From Vagococcus fluvialis (GTDB lineage: Bacteria; Bacillota; Bacilli; Lactobacillales; Vagococcaceae): DNA of 64,000 bases. The notes below the pieces were generated by a model that was not told where the DNA came from, searched no databases, and saw only the letters and a program-made list of their open reading frames with translations. The stretch spans positions 248,001 to 312,000 of the forward strand of contig NZ_QPJV01000001.1 in assembly GCF_003337315.1 (NCBI RefSeq). Direction: 5' to 3'. A program made the translations under genes and the position numbers. This document shows, piece by piece, positions 38,210 through 48,262 of the stretch. Within the stretch, counting starts at the first letter, position 1; each line of letters opens with the position of its first letter.

Positions 38210-38845
38210 CTATATACTAATATACTTTTCCAAACTTTCAAATGATTTTTCGCCAAAACCGTTCACATTTTTCAAATCCTCTATTGTTTTAAAAGAACCA
38301 TTTTCTTCACGGTATTCAATTATTTTTTCTGCCTTTTTCTCGCCTACACCACTTAAAGTCATTAATTCTTCTTTTGTTGCTTGATTTAAGTTAACTTTCC
38401 CATCTTCATCTTTACTAATGTTAGCAGTATTGGAATTTGTCCCAGCAATCGCTGTTTCAGATAGTTCTTCTCCTTCCACAGGAATATAGATAACCATTTG
38501 ATCTTCAATTCGTTGTGAAAAATTAACTTGGCTATCATCTGCTGTCTCCTTTAAACCACCAGCCATATCAATTACATTTAACACTCTCATATCAGATGTT
38601 ACTTCATACATACCTGGAAGTTTGACAGCACCTTTGATGTCTACATACATTTTAACCACGTCATTATTCTCTTTTTCAGTCTCAGCTATTAAATCAGTTG
38701 TATCAGTTAATACAACTTCTTCAAACTGATCAACTTTTGCTGCATTTTTTGAAAGGAATAATTTTAAACCAATTATGCTAATTACTAAAATGACCACAGA
38801 TATTATGATTTTTTCTTTTGTAACATGTTTTCTTATACTTTCCAT
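38210..38845 (-). CDS. comEA: Competence DNA receptor ComEA
   Basis: 211 residues. A signal-anchor helix (about 13-30) holds it in the membrane. A SLBB domain (about 65-125, VDIKGAVKLPGMYEV) is followed by a Ser/Thr/Asn linker and a C-terminal helix-hairpin-helix DNA-binding pair (VNLNQATKEELMTLSGVG and the FKTIEDLKNVNGFG repeat). It binds incoming double-stranded DNA at the surface. The intact comEA-comEB-comEC set suggests at least latent transformability. Confidence 0.93.
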   Translation of the reverse strand: MESIRKHVTKEKIIISVVILVISIIGLKLFLSKNAAKVDQFEEVVLTDTTDLIAETEKENNDVVKMYVDIKGAVKLPGMYEVTSDMRVLNVIDMAGGLKETADDSQVNFSQRIEDQMVIYIPVEGEELSETAIAGTNSNTANISKDEDGKVNLNQATKEELMTLSGVGEKKAEKIIEYREENGSFKTIEDLKNVNGFGEKSFESLEKYISI

Positions 38846-38873
38846 GAAATCCTCCCCTCACTTCAAATATAAG

Positions 38874-38910
38874 AAAAAAAGTAAAAGATGTTTGTCATCT
38901 TTTACTTTTT
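38874..38910 (-). terminator. Terminator after the Lon/PDZ protease gene
   Basis: A 15-bp perfect stem joins 38876-38890 to 38896-38910; on the minus strand a T7 run follows. It separates the protease gene from comEA. Confidence 0.9.
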
Positions 38911-39936
38911 ATTTTCTAAATATTTAACAGCATCATTTACTGTCTTTATTGGTATTACTTCAATGTTTAATTTATTAGCTTTTACAGCTACTACTGCTTC
39001 TTCGTAATTCGTTTTAATATCTGGGTATTTTTCTTTTAATTCATCTGATATCGGATCATCTGGAGCAAAGAAGACATCTGCCCCGGCATATTCTGCTGCA
39101 ATAACTTTTTTATCAATACCACCAATTCTACCAACTTCACCAGCTGAGTTCATGGTTCCTGTTCCAGCAATTTCAAGACCATGACGAATATCTTTTTGAC
39201 TTAATAAGCTATATAACTCTAAGGTAAACATTAGACCAGCTGAGGGGCCTCCGATATCATGAGTCGTAAACTTGATATTTTCAGAAGAAACAAGTTCAGT
39301 GTGATCAATTAAAGAAATACCAACACCTGTTTTTTTAGTACTGTCTAACTCAATTAACTTACCAGTCACTTCTTTTGTTTCATTATCTTCTTCAACTGTT
39401 AGTGTAACAGACTCACCAACTTTTTTAGATTGAACTGAATTGATTAATTCTTCAGAGGATTCAATTTTTTTACCGTCGATATGAGAAATAGTACTACCAA
39501 TAGTTAATTTGTTTTTAAAATCAGAATTATCACTAATAGACATAACGTAAACGCCTTTATATTCCATCTCATATGGTTTATCTAATAAATCTAGAGCCAC
39601 TTTACTAGCCATATTTTGAGAATTTTTCATGTAGTAATTTTGCATCTGATCATACTCTTTAGAGTTACTATTACCCATCATCTCTTTTTTACTAACTAAT
39701 TCTTGTTTAGAGTTAAAAAAACTTGTAAGAAAAGTAAATGGAGTTGCTTGTCTAACTGCAACAGTCGTTAACATAAATGAACCTTTATAGTCGTCTTTTT
39801 TCCCATTAACTATCACATGATCTCTCAAGTCTTCAGAAGTTCCAGGCATTTCAATAAAATAAGGCAGTGGTGTCCAGAAAAAGATTAATGAAAAAATAAC
39901 AGTTAAAAGAATGACTTTTGTATTTATTTTTTTCAT
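38902..39936 (-). CDS. Lon-type PDZ serine protease (SepM/YlbL)
   Basis: 344 residues. An N-terminal membrane helix (about 8-25), a PDZ domain (about 125-195) and a Lon-like S16 domain with the catalytic Ser232 in GGPSAGL and Lys277 in GGIDKK. The streptococcal member SepM trims a competence pheromone outside the cell; the Bacillus member is YlbL. The target here is unknown. It follows coaD by 11 bases, the widespread rsmD-coaD-ylbL order. Confidence 0.92.
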   Translation of the reverse strand: MKKINTKVILLTVIFSLIFFWTPLPYFIEMPGTSEDLRDHVIVNGKKDDYKGSFMLTTVAVRQATPFTFLTSFFNSKQELVSKKEMMGNSNSKEYDQMQNYYMKNSQNMASKVALDLLDKPYEMEYKGVYVMSISDNSDFKNKLTIGSTISHIDGKKIESSEELINSVQSKKVGESVTLTVEEDNETKEVTGKLIELDSTKKTGVGISLIDHTELVSSENIKFTTHDIGGPSAGLMFTLELYSLLSQKDIRHGLEIAGTGTMNSAGEVGRIGGIDKKVIAAEYAGADVFFAPDDPISDELKEKYPDIKTNYEEAVVAVKANKLNIEVIPIKTVNDAVKYLENKK

Positions 39937-39946
39937 AAGGAAAATC

Positions 39947-40435
39947 CTACCTTAATTTTTTTATTAGAGCTTCATTCACACAATCAGGAACAAAAGGTGA
40001 GACATCTCCTTGAAATTTCGCAATTTCTTTAATCATACTTGAGCTGATATTACTGTATTTTTCATCAGCTAATAAAAAGACTGTATCAATTGTTTCATCC
40101 ATTTGTTTATTCATGGAAGCTATATTTTTTTCATATTCATAGTCTTGGCTATTTCTAACACCACGAACTAAAAAGTTAGCTCCCAGTTCTTTAGCAATCG
40201 TAACTGTTAATCCTTCAGATTGGCTTAAAATCTCAACATTATCTAGATGCTCTGTTGCTTTAATAGCAAGTTCCTTTTTCTCTTCAGCTGTAAACAGTGG
40301 CTGTTTTGTCGTATTTGTAAAGATGCCAACAATGACTTTATCGAATAATAAACTTGCTCTTTCAACTGTATTTAAATGCCCATTAGTAAATGGATCAAAG
40401 CTCCCTGGAAAAAGTGCTACTTTTTTATTTGGCAT
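39947..40435 (-). CDS. coaD: Phosphopantetheine adenylyltransferase
   Basis: 162 residues. CoaD transfers AMP to 4'-phosphopantetheine in coenzyme A synthesis. The nucleotidyltransferase motif GSFDPFTNGH is at residues 11-20 and the KYSNISSSMIKEIAKF motif lies near 124-139. It starts three bases after the rsmD stop, so the pair is cotranslated. Confidence 0.97.
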   Translation of the reverse strand: MPNKKVALFPGSFDPFTNGHLNTVERASLLFDKVIVGIFTNTTKQPLFTAEEKKELAIKATEHLDNVEILSQSEGLTVTIAKELGANFLVRGVRNSQDYEYEKNIASMNKQMDETIDTVFLLADEKYSNISSSMIKEIAKFQGDVSPFVPDCVNEALIKKLR

Positions 40436-40438
40436 ATC

Positions 40439-40999
40439 TTATTCCTCCATTTTTAATTGGTAAATTTTTATTTTAGTTGCTCCGTAATGTTGAGTTTTCA
40501 TTAGTTCAAGTGCACCAATTGTATCTGGTAAATCAATCATTTTATCTGTCTCACAAATTACTTTCCCATAATTATTAATTAGACCATTGTCTAACATACT
40601 TAATAATTGCTCTTCAATTTTTTGTTTGGCATATGGTGGGTCTAAAAAGATTAAATCAAAGGTAATTTCATTGTCTTTCAGCCATAAAATAGCTTTATCC
40701 GCATCCATCTTTTGAACAACAAAAGACTTTTCACTTTTCGTTAATTTGATATTTTCTTTAATGACGCTAATAGCTTTAAAATGATTATCAAAACAGTAAG
40801 CTTTTTTAGCCCCCCTTGAAACAGCTTCAATCGCTAAATTTCCACTTCCACTAAATAAATCCAATACGATTTCTTCATCAAAGTATGGGCCAATCATATT
40901 AAAAATCGAACCCTTTATTTTATCACTAGTTGGTCTTGTATTATCTCCTGAAAGAGATGTTAATTTTCTTCCTTTAAAATCTCCTGCTATAACTCGCAT
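40439..40999 (-). CDS. rsmD: 16S rRNA (guanine966-N2)-methyltransferase RsmD
   Basis: 186 residues. The SAM-binding motif DLFSGSGNLAIEAVSRGA (about 47-64) and the catalytic motif FLDPPYAK (near 118-125) identify an N2-guanine methyltransferase. It methylates G966 of 16S rRNA in the 30S subunit. It heads rsmD-coaD-protease and sits just downstream of the glmM terminator on the same strand. Confidence 0.95.
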   Translation of the reverse strand: MRVIAGDFKGRKLTSLSGDNTRPTSDKIKGSIFNMIGPYFDEEIVLDLFSGSGNLAIEAVSRGAKKAYCFDNHFKAISVIKENIKLTKSEKSFVVQKMDADKAILWLKDNEITFDLIFLDPPYAKQKIEEQLLSMLDNGLINNYGKVICETDKMIDLPDTIGALELMKTQHYGATKIKIYQLKMEE

Positions 41000-41052
41000 A
41001 ACTCTCTCCCTTGTCGTTTTTTATGCTTTCTATTATATCAAATTTTTAAAAT

Positions 41053-41082
41053 AAAAAAACCTAGAGTTTGAACTCTAGGTTT
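41053..41082 (-). terminator. Terminator after glmM
   Basis: AAACCTAGAG (41057-41066) pairs with CTCTAGGTTT (41073-41082); on the minus strand a T7 run follows. Confidence 0.92.
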
Positions 41083-42439
41083 AATCTAATCCGATTTCTT
41101 CAATAACAATTTTTGAGATTTTATCTACGTAATAATCAACTTTTTCTTTTGTTGGCGCTTCTGCCATAACACGTAATAAAGGTTCTGTTCCAGAAGGTCT
41201 TACTAAGACACGTCCATCACCTGACATTTCTTGTTCAACTTCTTCGATAATTGCTTTAATAGCAGGAACGTCCATTGCACCGTTTTTATCACTAACTTTA
41301 ATGTTAACTAATTTTTGAGGATATTCTTCAATTTCAGAAGTTAATTCTGATAAAGTTTTTCCTGTTTCTTTCATAACACTCATTAACTGGATACCAGATA
41401 ATAAACCGTCTCCTGTTGTGTTGTAATCTAAGAAAACAATATGACCTGATTGTTCCCCACCTAGGTTAAATCCTGATTTTCTCATTTCTTCTACAACATA
41501 TCTATCTCCAACTTGTGTACAAACAGCTTTCATTTGAGCTTCGTCAACTGCTTTATGGAAACCTAAGTTACTCATAACCGTTGCAACAATTGTTTCTTCT
41601 TTAAGAAGACCTTTAGATTTCAAATGTTTTCCGCAAATATAAAGAATTTTATCACCGTCAACAATGTTTCCATTTTCATCAACAGCAATCACACGGTCAC
41701 CATCACCATCAAAAGCTAAGCCTAAATCAGCATTATTTTCAACAACAAATTTCGCTAATTCTTCTGGGTGAGTTGAACCAACACCATCGTTAATGTTGAT
41801 ACCATCTGGTTTAACTCCCATTGTAAAGAATTCAGTATCTAAATCAGCAAATAAATGATTAACGATTGGTGATGTTGCTCCATTTGCTCCATCTAAACAA
41901 ACTGTTAATCCTGTTAAAGGGTTTGGAATTGTTTCTTTTAAGAATTCCATATATTTTTGTAAACCTTCTGGATACACATCTAATGTACCTAATCCAAATG
42001 CTGAAGGTCTTGGTAATGTATCTTCTTCTGAATCAAGTAACGCTTCAATTTCTAATTCTTCATCATCAGCTAATTTGAATCCATCTGGTCCAAAAAATTT
42101 GATACCATTATCCTCAGCTGGATTGTGTGATGCTGAAATCATAACGCCAGCAGCAGCTTTTTGTGTTCTTGTTAAGTAAGAAACTCCTGGTGTTGAGATA
42201 ACACCTAATTGAAGTACTTCAATACCAACTGATAATAGTCCAGAAATTAAGGCTTGTTCTAATAACTGACCTGAAATACGAGTATCTCTCCCAACTAAAA
42301 CTTGGGGTTTTTCATTAGAATTTTCTGTATGTTGACATAAAACATAGCCTCCACAACGTCCAATTTTAAATGCTAACTCAGGTGTTAACTCTTTATTAGC
42401 AATCCCTCTAACACCATCTGTTCCAAAATACTTACCCAT
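41081..42439 (-). CDS. glmM: Phosphoglucosamine mutase
   Basis: 452 residues. GlmM converts glucosamine-6-phosphate to glucosamine-1-phosphate for peptidoglycan. The active-site phosphoserine is Ser104 in MISASHNP, the metal loop is FDGDGDR (near 245) and the phosphate-binding loop [11 protein letters not shown] is near the C-terminus. It ends the cdaA-cdaR-glmM operon, whose three proteins are known to interact: CdaA activity is modulated by CdaR and GlmM. Confidence 0.97.
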   Translation of the reverse strand: MGKYFGTDGVRGIANKELTPELAFKIGRCGGYVLCQHTENSNEKPQVLVGRDTRISGQLLEQALISGLLSVGIEVLQLGVISTPGVSYLTRTQKAAAGVMISASHNPAEDNGIKFFGPDGFKLADDEELEIEALLDSEEDTLPRPSAFGLGTLDVYPEGLQKYMEFLKETIPNPLTGLTVCLDGANGATSPIVNHLFADLDTEFFTMGVKPDGININDGVGSTHPEELAKFVVENNADLGLAFDGDGDRVIAVDENGNIVDGDKILYICGKHLKSKGLLKEETIVATVMSNLGFHKAVDEAQMKAVCTQVGDRYVVEEMRKSGFNLGGEQSGHIVFLDYNTTGDGLLSGIQLMSVMKETGKTLSELTSEIEEYPQKLVNIKVSDKNGAMDVPAIKAIIEEVEQEMSGDGRVLVRPSGTEPLLRVMAEAPTKEKVDYYVDKISKIVIEEIGLD

Positions 42440-42490
42440 ATTAATAAATCTCCTAACTAAATATATATTTACTTATTACATTTTTTTGTT

Positions 42491-43522
42491 TTATTTCTTT
42501 TTACCTTCGACTGAAATAGTATCAGTTTTCTTTTTAGTTGTCGATACATTTGGCATCAACTGAGCTGTTTTTTCTGTTTGTTTCTCAGGAACAACTGACA
42601 CTAAAATAGACTTAGGTTCCACACTAACTTCTTTTGGTACAACAATCGGATAAGCATTTTCAACTGGCTCTCTAATGTTACTTGTATCGATTTTCAGCTC
42701 AATTATGTTAATCTCATCGATTATTTCTTTTGGACCTGTAATATTTACTTCATCCTCTTTCAACTTAAAGTCATAACCTTTAATATCTTGAGGAATACTG
42801 CCGGATTGAACAGCTTTTACTTTTACCTTTTTAGTCGGTAATTTAACATAGACATCCACTCGGACCGAATCAGGTTCGATTCTCACATCAAGTGGCTCGT
42901 TGTTTTCATCAACTGCATAAGGGTTTACCTTCTCAAAGAAATCACCTGACACATTTGATTTATCACTAATACCAGCAAATACATGAGCTACTTTAGCTAT
43001 CGTTTCTTCTCCACCTAAAATAGTTACACTCTCTGGATCAACTTCTGCTTTATCCATTTCAAAACCAGAAGCAAAAATATGAGAATCGATGGCAGGTTCA
43101 ACTTTAAATTTGTTACTTGCTTTTTTCTCAATCGTCACAGTCAATTTACTTGGTTGAATTTTGCCACGAATAGCGCTTGGTAAACCAGATAACTCAAGGG
43201 GAACTTCATGTGTTCCTTCACTGTACTTAGTCAAATCCATTACAACTGAAAAACTTCTCGTTTCAGCGTTAGATTCTTTATCTAATAAAATCTTATTAGC
43301 TGATGTTAATTCCACATCAACTGTTTGATCATAACCTGATATAAAATACTTATCTTGATTATAAGTAACATTAACAGGTACTTTTTCTGCCACAGCAGAT
43401 AGCTGAGCAAAACTTGTGTCATCTTTATTAAACTTTGTTAGATTGGCATTGTAGAAAAATAAAATGGCAAAAAACAAAGATAAAATTCGTATTAGCCAAG
43501 GGGTTTTTCCTGATTTACTCAT
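42491..43522 (-). CDS. cdaR: CdaA regulatory protein CdaR (YbbR domains)
   Basis: 343 residues. One N-terminal membrane helix (about 10-26) is followed by three or four YbbR repeats on the outer face (segments such as VPVNVTYNQDKYFISGY and VTILGGEETIAKV). The C-terminal 30 residues are Lys/Thr-rich. CdaR binds CdaA and tunes c-di-AMP output. Its start shares one base with the cdaA stop. Confidence 0.94.
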   Translation of the reverse strand: MSKSGKTPWLIRILSLFFAILFFYNANLTKFNKDDTSFAQLSAVAEKVPVNVTYNQDKYFISGYDQTVDVELTSANKILLDKESNAETRSFSVVMDLTKYSEGTHEVPLELSGLPSAIRGKIQPSKLTVTIEKKASNKFKVEPAIDSHIFASGFEMDKAEVDPESVTILGGEETIAKVAHVFAGISDKSNVSGDFFEKVNPYAVDENNEPLDVRIEPDSVRVDVYVKLPTKKVKVKAVQSGSIPQDIKGYDFKLKEDEVNITGPKEIIDEINIIELKIDTSNIREPVENAYPIVVPKEVSVEPKSILVSVVPEKQTEKTAQLMPNVSTTKKKTDTISVEGKKK

Positions 43523-44409
43523 TATTTTTTACCCCCTCTAAATCCTTTTACCAAATCTTCAAAGAATTGGTTGATGACACCAGACTTACTTTCATCGTCC
43601 TCTTGAATTAATTCACGATTTAAAATGTCAATATACTCTTCTTTTTTCAAGTGAGGTAAAAACTTATTACTATATGCAATACTTACATCTCCTGTTTCTT
43701 CTGAGACGATAATTGTTAAAGAATCGCTTACTTCACTTAAACCAATAGCAGCACGATGTCTTGTTCCATATTCTTTTGGAATCAATGAGTTTTCCGATAA
43801 AGGTAGATAGGAACACGCAGAAGCAATTTTCCCATTACGGATAATAACAGCTCCGTCATGAAGTGGCGTATTTGGAATAAATATATTTATTAGTAATTGA
43901 CTTGAGATATCAGAATCCAACATAATACCAGTTTCCACAAACTCAATCAAACTATCTCTTTTTTCAATAGATATTAACGCTCCTATTTTTCTCTTAGACA
44001 TATAAGCAATTGCTTCATCTAATTGAGTAATAAAACGTTCTTTACCATGCTCTCTTTTTTTACTTGATTTAATAATTGAACCACGGCCCAAATGTTCTAG
44101 CCCTCTTCTAACTTCTGGCTGGAAAATAACAATGGCAGCAATCGCTCCGTAAGTTATTACTTGATTCATCAACCAAGATACTGTTGAAAGACCAATAATA
44201 TCACTTAATATTCTAATCATAATGATGACAGCAATTCCTTTAAATACTTGAATTGCTTTTGTACCATTTAGTAGCATGATTAGTTTGTAAATGACAAACC
44301 AAACAACTAATATATCAATGATATGAATAATAACTTCTGAAGAAAAATGGGCAGTAAAAAAAGACTGCCATGTACTGGGTCTGAACAAGTCTAGTAATTG
44401 ATGTGTCAT
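43522..44409 (-). CDS. cdaA: Membrane diadenylate cyclase CdaA
   Basis: 295 residues. Three N-terminal helices (about 25-45, 55-75 and 82-97) are followed by the DAC domain with both catalytic motifs, Asp185-Gly-Ala187 in HDGAVII and Arg217-His-Arg219 in TRHRAAIG. CdaA makes c-di-AMP, which controls potassium and osmolyte uptake and wall homeostasis. It heads cdaA-cdaR-glmM. Candidate promoter boxes (minus-strand TATAAT near 44431) lie upstream but without a clear -35. Confidence 0.96.
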   Translation of the reverse strand: MTHQLLDLFRPSTWQSFFTAHFSSEVIIHIIDILVVWFVIYKLIMLLNGTKAIQVFKGIAVIIMIRILSDIIGLSTVSWLMNQVITYGAIAAIVIFQPEVRRGLEHLGRGSIIKSSKKREHGKERFITQLDEAIAYMSKRKIGALISIEKRDSLIEFVETGIMLDSDISSQLLINIFIPNTPLHDGAVIIRNGKIASACSYLPLSENSLIPKEYGTRHRAAIGLSEVSDSLTIIVSEETGDVSIAYSNKFLPHLKKEEYIDILNRELIQEDDESKSGVINQFFEDLVKGFRGGKK

Positions 44410-44506
44410 CTTGTCCCTCCCTCTCTTAATATTATAGTTACAATGACTAGTATAGCATAATGTGTTTTACATGTTTACCTTTTAGAAATAATAAATAAAA
44501 AAATAA

Positions 44507-44542
44507 TAAAAAAGCAAGATAACTAAGTTTGTTATCTTGCTT
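44507..44542 (-). terminator. Terminator after efp
   Basis: A 12-bp perfect stem AAGCAAGATAAC (44512-44523) with GTTATCTTGCTT (44531-44542); on the minus strand T-rich sequence follows. Confidence 0.88.
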
Positions 44543-44554
44543 AATATTTACTAA

Positions 44555-45115
44555 TTATTTAGCTCTCTTAACATATGAGCCTTCTTGAGTGTTAATTTCT
44601 AATAATTCTCCAGCTTCAATAAAATCTGGTACGTTTACAACTAGACCAGTTTCCATAGTCGCAGGTTTTCCAGAACCAGAAACAGTTGCCCCTTTAATAG
44701 ATGGCGGTGTATCTTCAACGCGTAAGACAACAGTTGTTGGTAAAGCAACCCCAATTACTTCATCTCCAAAGAATTGAATTGTTACTTCCATGTTATCTAA
44801 TAAATATAATAATTCTGCTTCGATAATGCTTGAAGCAATTTCATATTGCTCGTAAGTTTCTAAGTCCATAAATACTGCCATATCATCTTGTAAGTATAAA
44901 TATTGTACAGATTTACTGTCAATATGAGCTTTCTTTACTTTTTCTTCAGGACGCATTGTAGTATCTGTAGTAGAACCTGATCTAACATCTCTTAATTTCA
45001 GACGCATAACAGTGTTACCTTTACCTGGTTTGTGGTGACTAGATTCTAAAACCTTAATTAATTTTCCGTCTTTTTCAAACGTCATACCACTTCTTAAATC
45101 TCCGACTGCTATCAT
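44555..45115 (-). CDS. efp: Elongation factor P
   Basis: 186 residues, three beta-barrel domains. EF-P rescues ribosomes stalled at polyproline. The modified-residue loop lies near [11 protein letters not shown]: the tip Lys is Lys32, as in the Gram-positive type with a 5-aminopentanol-type or no modification. The C-terminal signature begins [18 protein letters not shown]. It is monocistronic with its own terminator. Confidence 0.97.
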   Translation of the reverse strand: MIAVGDLRSGMTFEKDGKLIKVLESSHHKPGKGNTVMRLKLRDVRSGSTTDTTMRPEEKVKKAHIDSKSVQYLYLQDDMAVFMDLETYEQYEIASSIIEAELLYLLDNMEVTIQFFGDEVIGVALPTTVVLRVEDTPPSIKGATVSGSGKPATMETGLVVNVPDFIEAGELLEINTQEGSYVKRAK

Positions 45116-45170
45116 TTATATTTCTCCTTTATAATCAACTAGACACATTCTAACATAAAATGAGCCAAAT

Positions 45171-45206
45171 AAAAAAACCTTTGTTAAAATTTTCTAACAA
45201 AGGTTT
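45171..45206 (-). terminator. Terminator after glnA
   Basis: AAACCTTTGTTA (45175-45186) pairs with TAACAAAGGTTT (45195-45206); on the minus strand a T7 run follows. Confidence 0.93.
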
Positions 45207-45213
45207 AAATTTT

Positions 45214-46551
45214 TTAGTACATTTCTAGGTATTGCTCTCTTTCCCACTCAGAAACTTGTTGGCGGTAAGCTGACCATTCCATTTTTTTAGCTTCAATGAA
45301 GTTATTATAAATGTGGTTACCTAAAGCTTCTTTAACAATCTCATCTTTTCTCATATACTTAATAGCATTATGTAAAGTTGATGGTAAATCTGTAATTTCT
45401 GCTTCTTTACGCTCATCTTCAGTCATCACATAAATATTTCTATCTACTGCTGCTGGAGGAGCTATTTTGTTTTTAATTCCATCTAAACCAGCTTGTAATA
45501 AAACAGCCATTGCAAGGTAAGGATTAGCTGTTGGATCTACTGAACGTAATTCTAAACGAGTTGAAAGTCCACGTGAACTTGGAACACGTACTAATGGTGA
45601 ACGGTTTTTACCACTCCATGCTACATAAACAGGTGCTTCATATCCAGGTACTAAACGTTTGTATGAGTTAACGATTGGGTTACATACTGCTGTATAGCCT
45701 CTTGCATGTTTCAATAAACCACCTAGGAAGTGATAAGCTGTTTCACTTAAACCATCTTCTCCATTTTCATCATAAAAAACATTACCGTCTTTATTGAATA
45801 AAGACATATTAATATGCATTCCACTACCAGCAATTCCGTGTAATGGTTTTGGCATAAATGTTGCGTGTAAACCATGTTTTCTTGCAATTGTTCTAACAAC
45901 TAATTCAAAGGTTTGGATGTTATCACAAGCTTCAATAGCATTAGCATATTTAAAATCAATTTCATGTTGTCCTGGGGCACACTCATGATGTGAGGCTTCT
46001 ACTTCAAATCCAAGACTTTCTAATTCTAATACAATATCACGACGACAATTTTCTCCTAAATCTGTTGGAGCAAAGTCGAAGTAACCACCTTGGTCATTTA
46101 ACTCTTGAGTTGGATGACCTTTTTCATCTAATTTAAATAAGAAAAATTCTGGCTCTGGACCAATGTTAAACCCAGTAAAACCAAGTTCTTCCATCTCTTT
46201 TAACACACGTTTTAAATTTCCACGAGGATCTCCTGCAAAAGGTTCTCCTTCTGTATTGTAAACATCACAAATTAAACGAGCTACTTTTCCTTTTTCACTC
46301 TCCCAAGGAAAAATCATCCAAGTAGAAACATCTGGATGTAAATACATGTCACTTTCTTCAATACGGACAAATCCTTCAATAGATGAGCCGTCAAACATCA
46401 TTTTATTATCTAATACTTTATCAATTTGGCTGATAGGAACCTCAACATTTTTTAGTCTACCTAAAATATCAGTGAACATTAATCTTAAAAATCTTACGTT
46501 TTCTTTCTGTGCTGCTTCTTTAATTTGTTCTTTTGTTGTATACATTCCCAT
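45214..46551 (-). CDS. glnA: Glutamine synthetase type I
   Basis: 445 residues from the ATG at 46551 with GAGG seven bases upstream; a GTG two codons earlier is less likely. GlnA makes glutamine from glutamate and ammonia. Motifs: FDGSSIEGF (near 53-61), PEPEFFLF (near 130), [11 protein letters not shown] (near 245) and the Arg-rich [19 protein letters not shown]. This is the GSI-alpha form without an adenylylation site, feedback-regulated through GlnR. It follows glnR by 24 bases. Confidence 0.97.
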   Translation of the reverse strand: MGMYTTKEQIKEAAQKENVRFLRLMFTDILGRLKNVEVPISQIDKVLDNKMMFDGSSIEGFVRIEESDMYLHPDVSTWMIFPWESEKGKVARLICDVYNTEGEPFAGDPRGNLKRVLKEMEELGFTGFNIGPEPEFFLFKLDEKGHPTQELNDQGGYFDFAPTDLGENCRRDIVLELESLGFEVEASHHECAPGQHEIDFKYANAIEACDNIQTFELVVRTIARKHGLHATFMPKPLHGIAGSGMHINMSLFNKDGNVFYDENGEDGLSETAYHFLGGLLKHARGYTAVCNPIVNSYKRLVPGYEAPVYVAWSGKNRSPLVRVPSSRGLSTRLELRSVDPTANPYLAMAVLLQAGLDGIKNKIAPPAAVDRNIYVMTEDERKEAEITDLPSTLHNAIKYMRKDEIVKEALGNHIYNNFIEAKKMEWSAYRQQVSEWEREQYLEMY

Positions 46552-46575
46552 TTTCACGCCTCTTCTTTTTTTAGT

Positions 46576-46902
46576 TTAGTTTAGTCCGCTTTCTTTCATC
46601 AAATCATTATAAAGAGCTATTCTAATTTTTTCTTCAGATAATTCTTTTTCTTTCTGTTCCAATTTCATAAACTGCTTTTTAATTTCTTTAATGGAGAAAT
46701 CATCACTAATCATCTCTTTAATTTCAAGAAGTCGATCAATATCATTTAAAGAAAACAATCGATTATTACCTGCATTCCGTTCTGGAAAAATTAGTTCCTG
46801 TTCTTCATAATACCTAATTTTCCTAGCAGTTAAGTCTGTTAATTTCATGACAGAGCTCATAGGAAAGACAGCTAAATTACGACGAAATTCTTTTTCACTC
46901 AT
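46576..46902 (-). CDS. glnR: MerR-family nitrogen repressor GlnR
   Basis: 108 residues. A MerR-type winged helix (about 14-80, MKLTDLTARKIRYYEEQELI) is followed by a short C-terminal tail. GlnR is active when glutamine synthetase is feedback-inhibited and represses glnRA. The tail is shorter than in the 135-residue Bacillus protein, as in other Lactobacillales. A perfect GlnR operator lies just upstream of its promoter, so it is autoregulated. Confidence 0.95.
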   Translation of the reverse strand: MSEKEFRRNLAVFPMSSVMKLTDLTARKIRYYEEQELIFPERNAGNNRLFSLNDIDRLLEIKEMISDDFSIKEIKKQFMKLEQKEKELSEEKIRIALYNDLMKESGLN

Positions 46903-46935
46903 TTTTTCGACCTCCTTATCTTAAAGGTTAAAAAA

Positions 46936-46964
46936 AGAATAACAGGTGAAAAAAAAAAAGTCAA
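46936..46964 (-). promoter_or_regulatory. glnRA promoter
   Basis: Minus-strand TTGACT (46964-46959), 17-base T-rich spacer, TATTCT (46941-46936) preceded by TGT (extended -10). Confidence 0.75.
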
Positions 46965-46967
46965 CGA

Positions 46968-46992
46968 CCTATGTTAGATAATCTAACATAGG
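46968..46992. promoter_or_regulatory. GlnR operator (perfect palindrome)
   Basis: The core TGTTA-N7-TAACA (46972-46988) fits the GlnR/TnrA consensus TGTNA-N7-TNACA exactly. The symmetry extends to 25 bases, 12 on each side of a central A. It ends three bases upstream of the glnR -35. Confidence 0.9.
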
Positions 46993-47011
46993 TAGACAAC
47001 TTTAATAAAAT

Positions 47012-48262
47012 TTAATAAAAACTCTGATTAACTGCATGTGATACTGCTATTTTTACATGTTCATAAGTTAGACCACCTTGAACATATAATTTATAAGGCT
47101 CTCTAATTGGTCCATCGGCTGTTAATTCTAAGCTTGCACCTTGAATGAATGTTCCTGCTGCCATAATCACATCATCTTCATAGCCAGGCATAAAGCCAGG
47201 AATCGGGGCAACATAAGCGTCAACTGGAGAGAACTTTTGAATACTTTGACAAAATGAAATCATTTTTTCTTTATCACCTAAAGCAATTAATTGAATTAAA
47301 TCCGTTCGAGGTTCGTTCCACTTAGGAGTTGATTCAATTTTAAATTCTTCTAATAAAGCCGCTGTAAAAACAGCTCCTTGAATCGCTTGAGAAACAACGT
47401 GAGGTGCTAAGAAAAATCCTTGAATCATTTCATGAGTGCTGTAAATCATAGCACCACCCTCACCCCCTACACCAGGAGTCGTTAGACGGTAACCAGCTTT
47501 TTCGACTAACTCTTTTTTCCCAACAATATAACCACCTGTCTTTGCAATTCCACCACCAGGATTTTTAATTAAAGACCCAGCCATTAAATCTGCTCCAACC
47601 TCACTAGGTTCCATAATTTCAGCAAATTCTCCATAACAATTATCTACAAATACAATTAATTCTGGATTTAATTTTTTAATAAAAGTAATCATTTCTTTGA
47701 TTTGACTAACTGTAAAAGAAGGTCTTGAATCGTAGCCACGAGATCTTTGAATACCAATAACTTTTGTTTTTGAAGAAATTCTTTTTTCAACTTCTTCAAA
47801 ATCAACTTCACCAGTTTTTGTCAGTAATATTTCTTGATAAGAAACACCAAATTCTTTTAATGAGCCAATCCTATTTCCTGCTGTTCCAATAACTTCGTGA
47901 AGGGTATCGTACGGGGTTCCAGTGATATACATGAGTTCATCTCCTGGTCGTAAAACACCAAAAAGAGCTGTTGAAATAGCATGAGTTCCAGAAACGATTT
48001 GTGGTCTGACTAAAGCTGCTTCTGTTTTAAAAACTTCTGCATAAATAGACTCTAAAGCATCACGACCAATATCATCATAACCATAGCCAGTTGAGGGAGC
48101 AAAATGACTTTCTGAAAGTTTATTATTTCTAAAAGCTCCTAAGACTTTCCCTTGATTCGTTAAAGCTATTTCTTGTAATTCCATTCGAACTGGCATTATT
48201 TTTTCATCAACCTGTTTAATTTTTTCAATTAAATCAGGATTAAGATTAGAATTCCAACTCAT
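47012..48262 (-). CDS. PLP-dependent MetC-like enzyme (YnbB, methionine gamma-lyase family)
   Basis: 416 residues from the ATG at 48262, with GAGGAG nine bases upstream; a longer frame extends into hflX and is unlikely. This is the family often labelled aluminium resistance protein or methionine gamma-lyase-like. The PLP Lys lies in SLIKNPGGGIAKTGGYI. The in vivo reaction is not established. It overlaps hflX by 17 bases. The order hflX-ynbB-glnR-glnA is the same as in Bacillus. Confidence 0.88.
   Translation of the reverse strand: MSWNSNLNPDLIEKIKQVDEKIMPVRMELQEIALTNQGKVLGAFRNNKLSESHFAPSTGYGYDDIGRDALESIYAEVFKTEAALVRPQIVSGTHAISTALFGVLRPGDELMYITGTPYDTLHEVIGTAGNRIGSLKEFGVSYQEILLTKTGEVDFEEVEKRISSKTKVIGIQRSRGYDSRPSFTVSQIKEMITFIKKLNPELIVFVDNCYGEFAEIMEPSEVGADLMAGSLIKNPGGGIAKTGGYIVGKKELVEKAGYRLTTPGVGGEGGAMIYSTHEMIQGFFLAPHVVSQAIQGAVFTAALLEEFKIESTPKWNEPRTDLIQLIALGDKEKMISFCQSIQKFSPVDAYVAPIPGFMPGYEDDVIMAAGTFIQGASLELTADGPIREPYKLYVQGGLTYEHVKIAVSHAVNQSFY

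Noticed and set aside
47825-48245. Possible independent promoter or gene within the MetC-like coding region
   Set aside because: No ribosome site or promoter of quality; ordinary coding sequence of the PLP enzyme.
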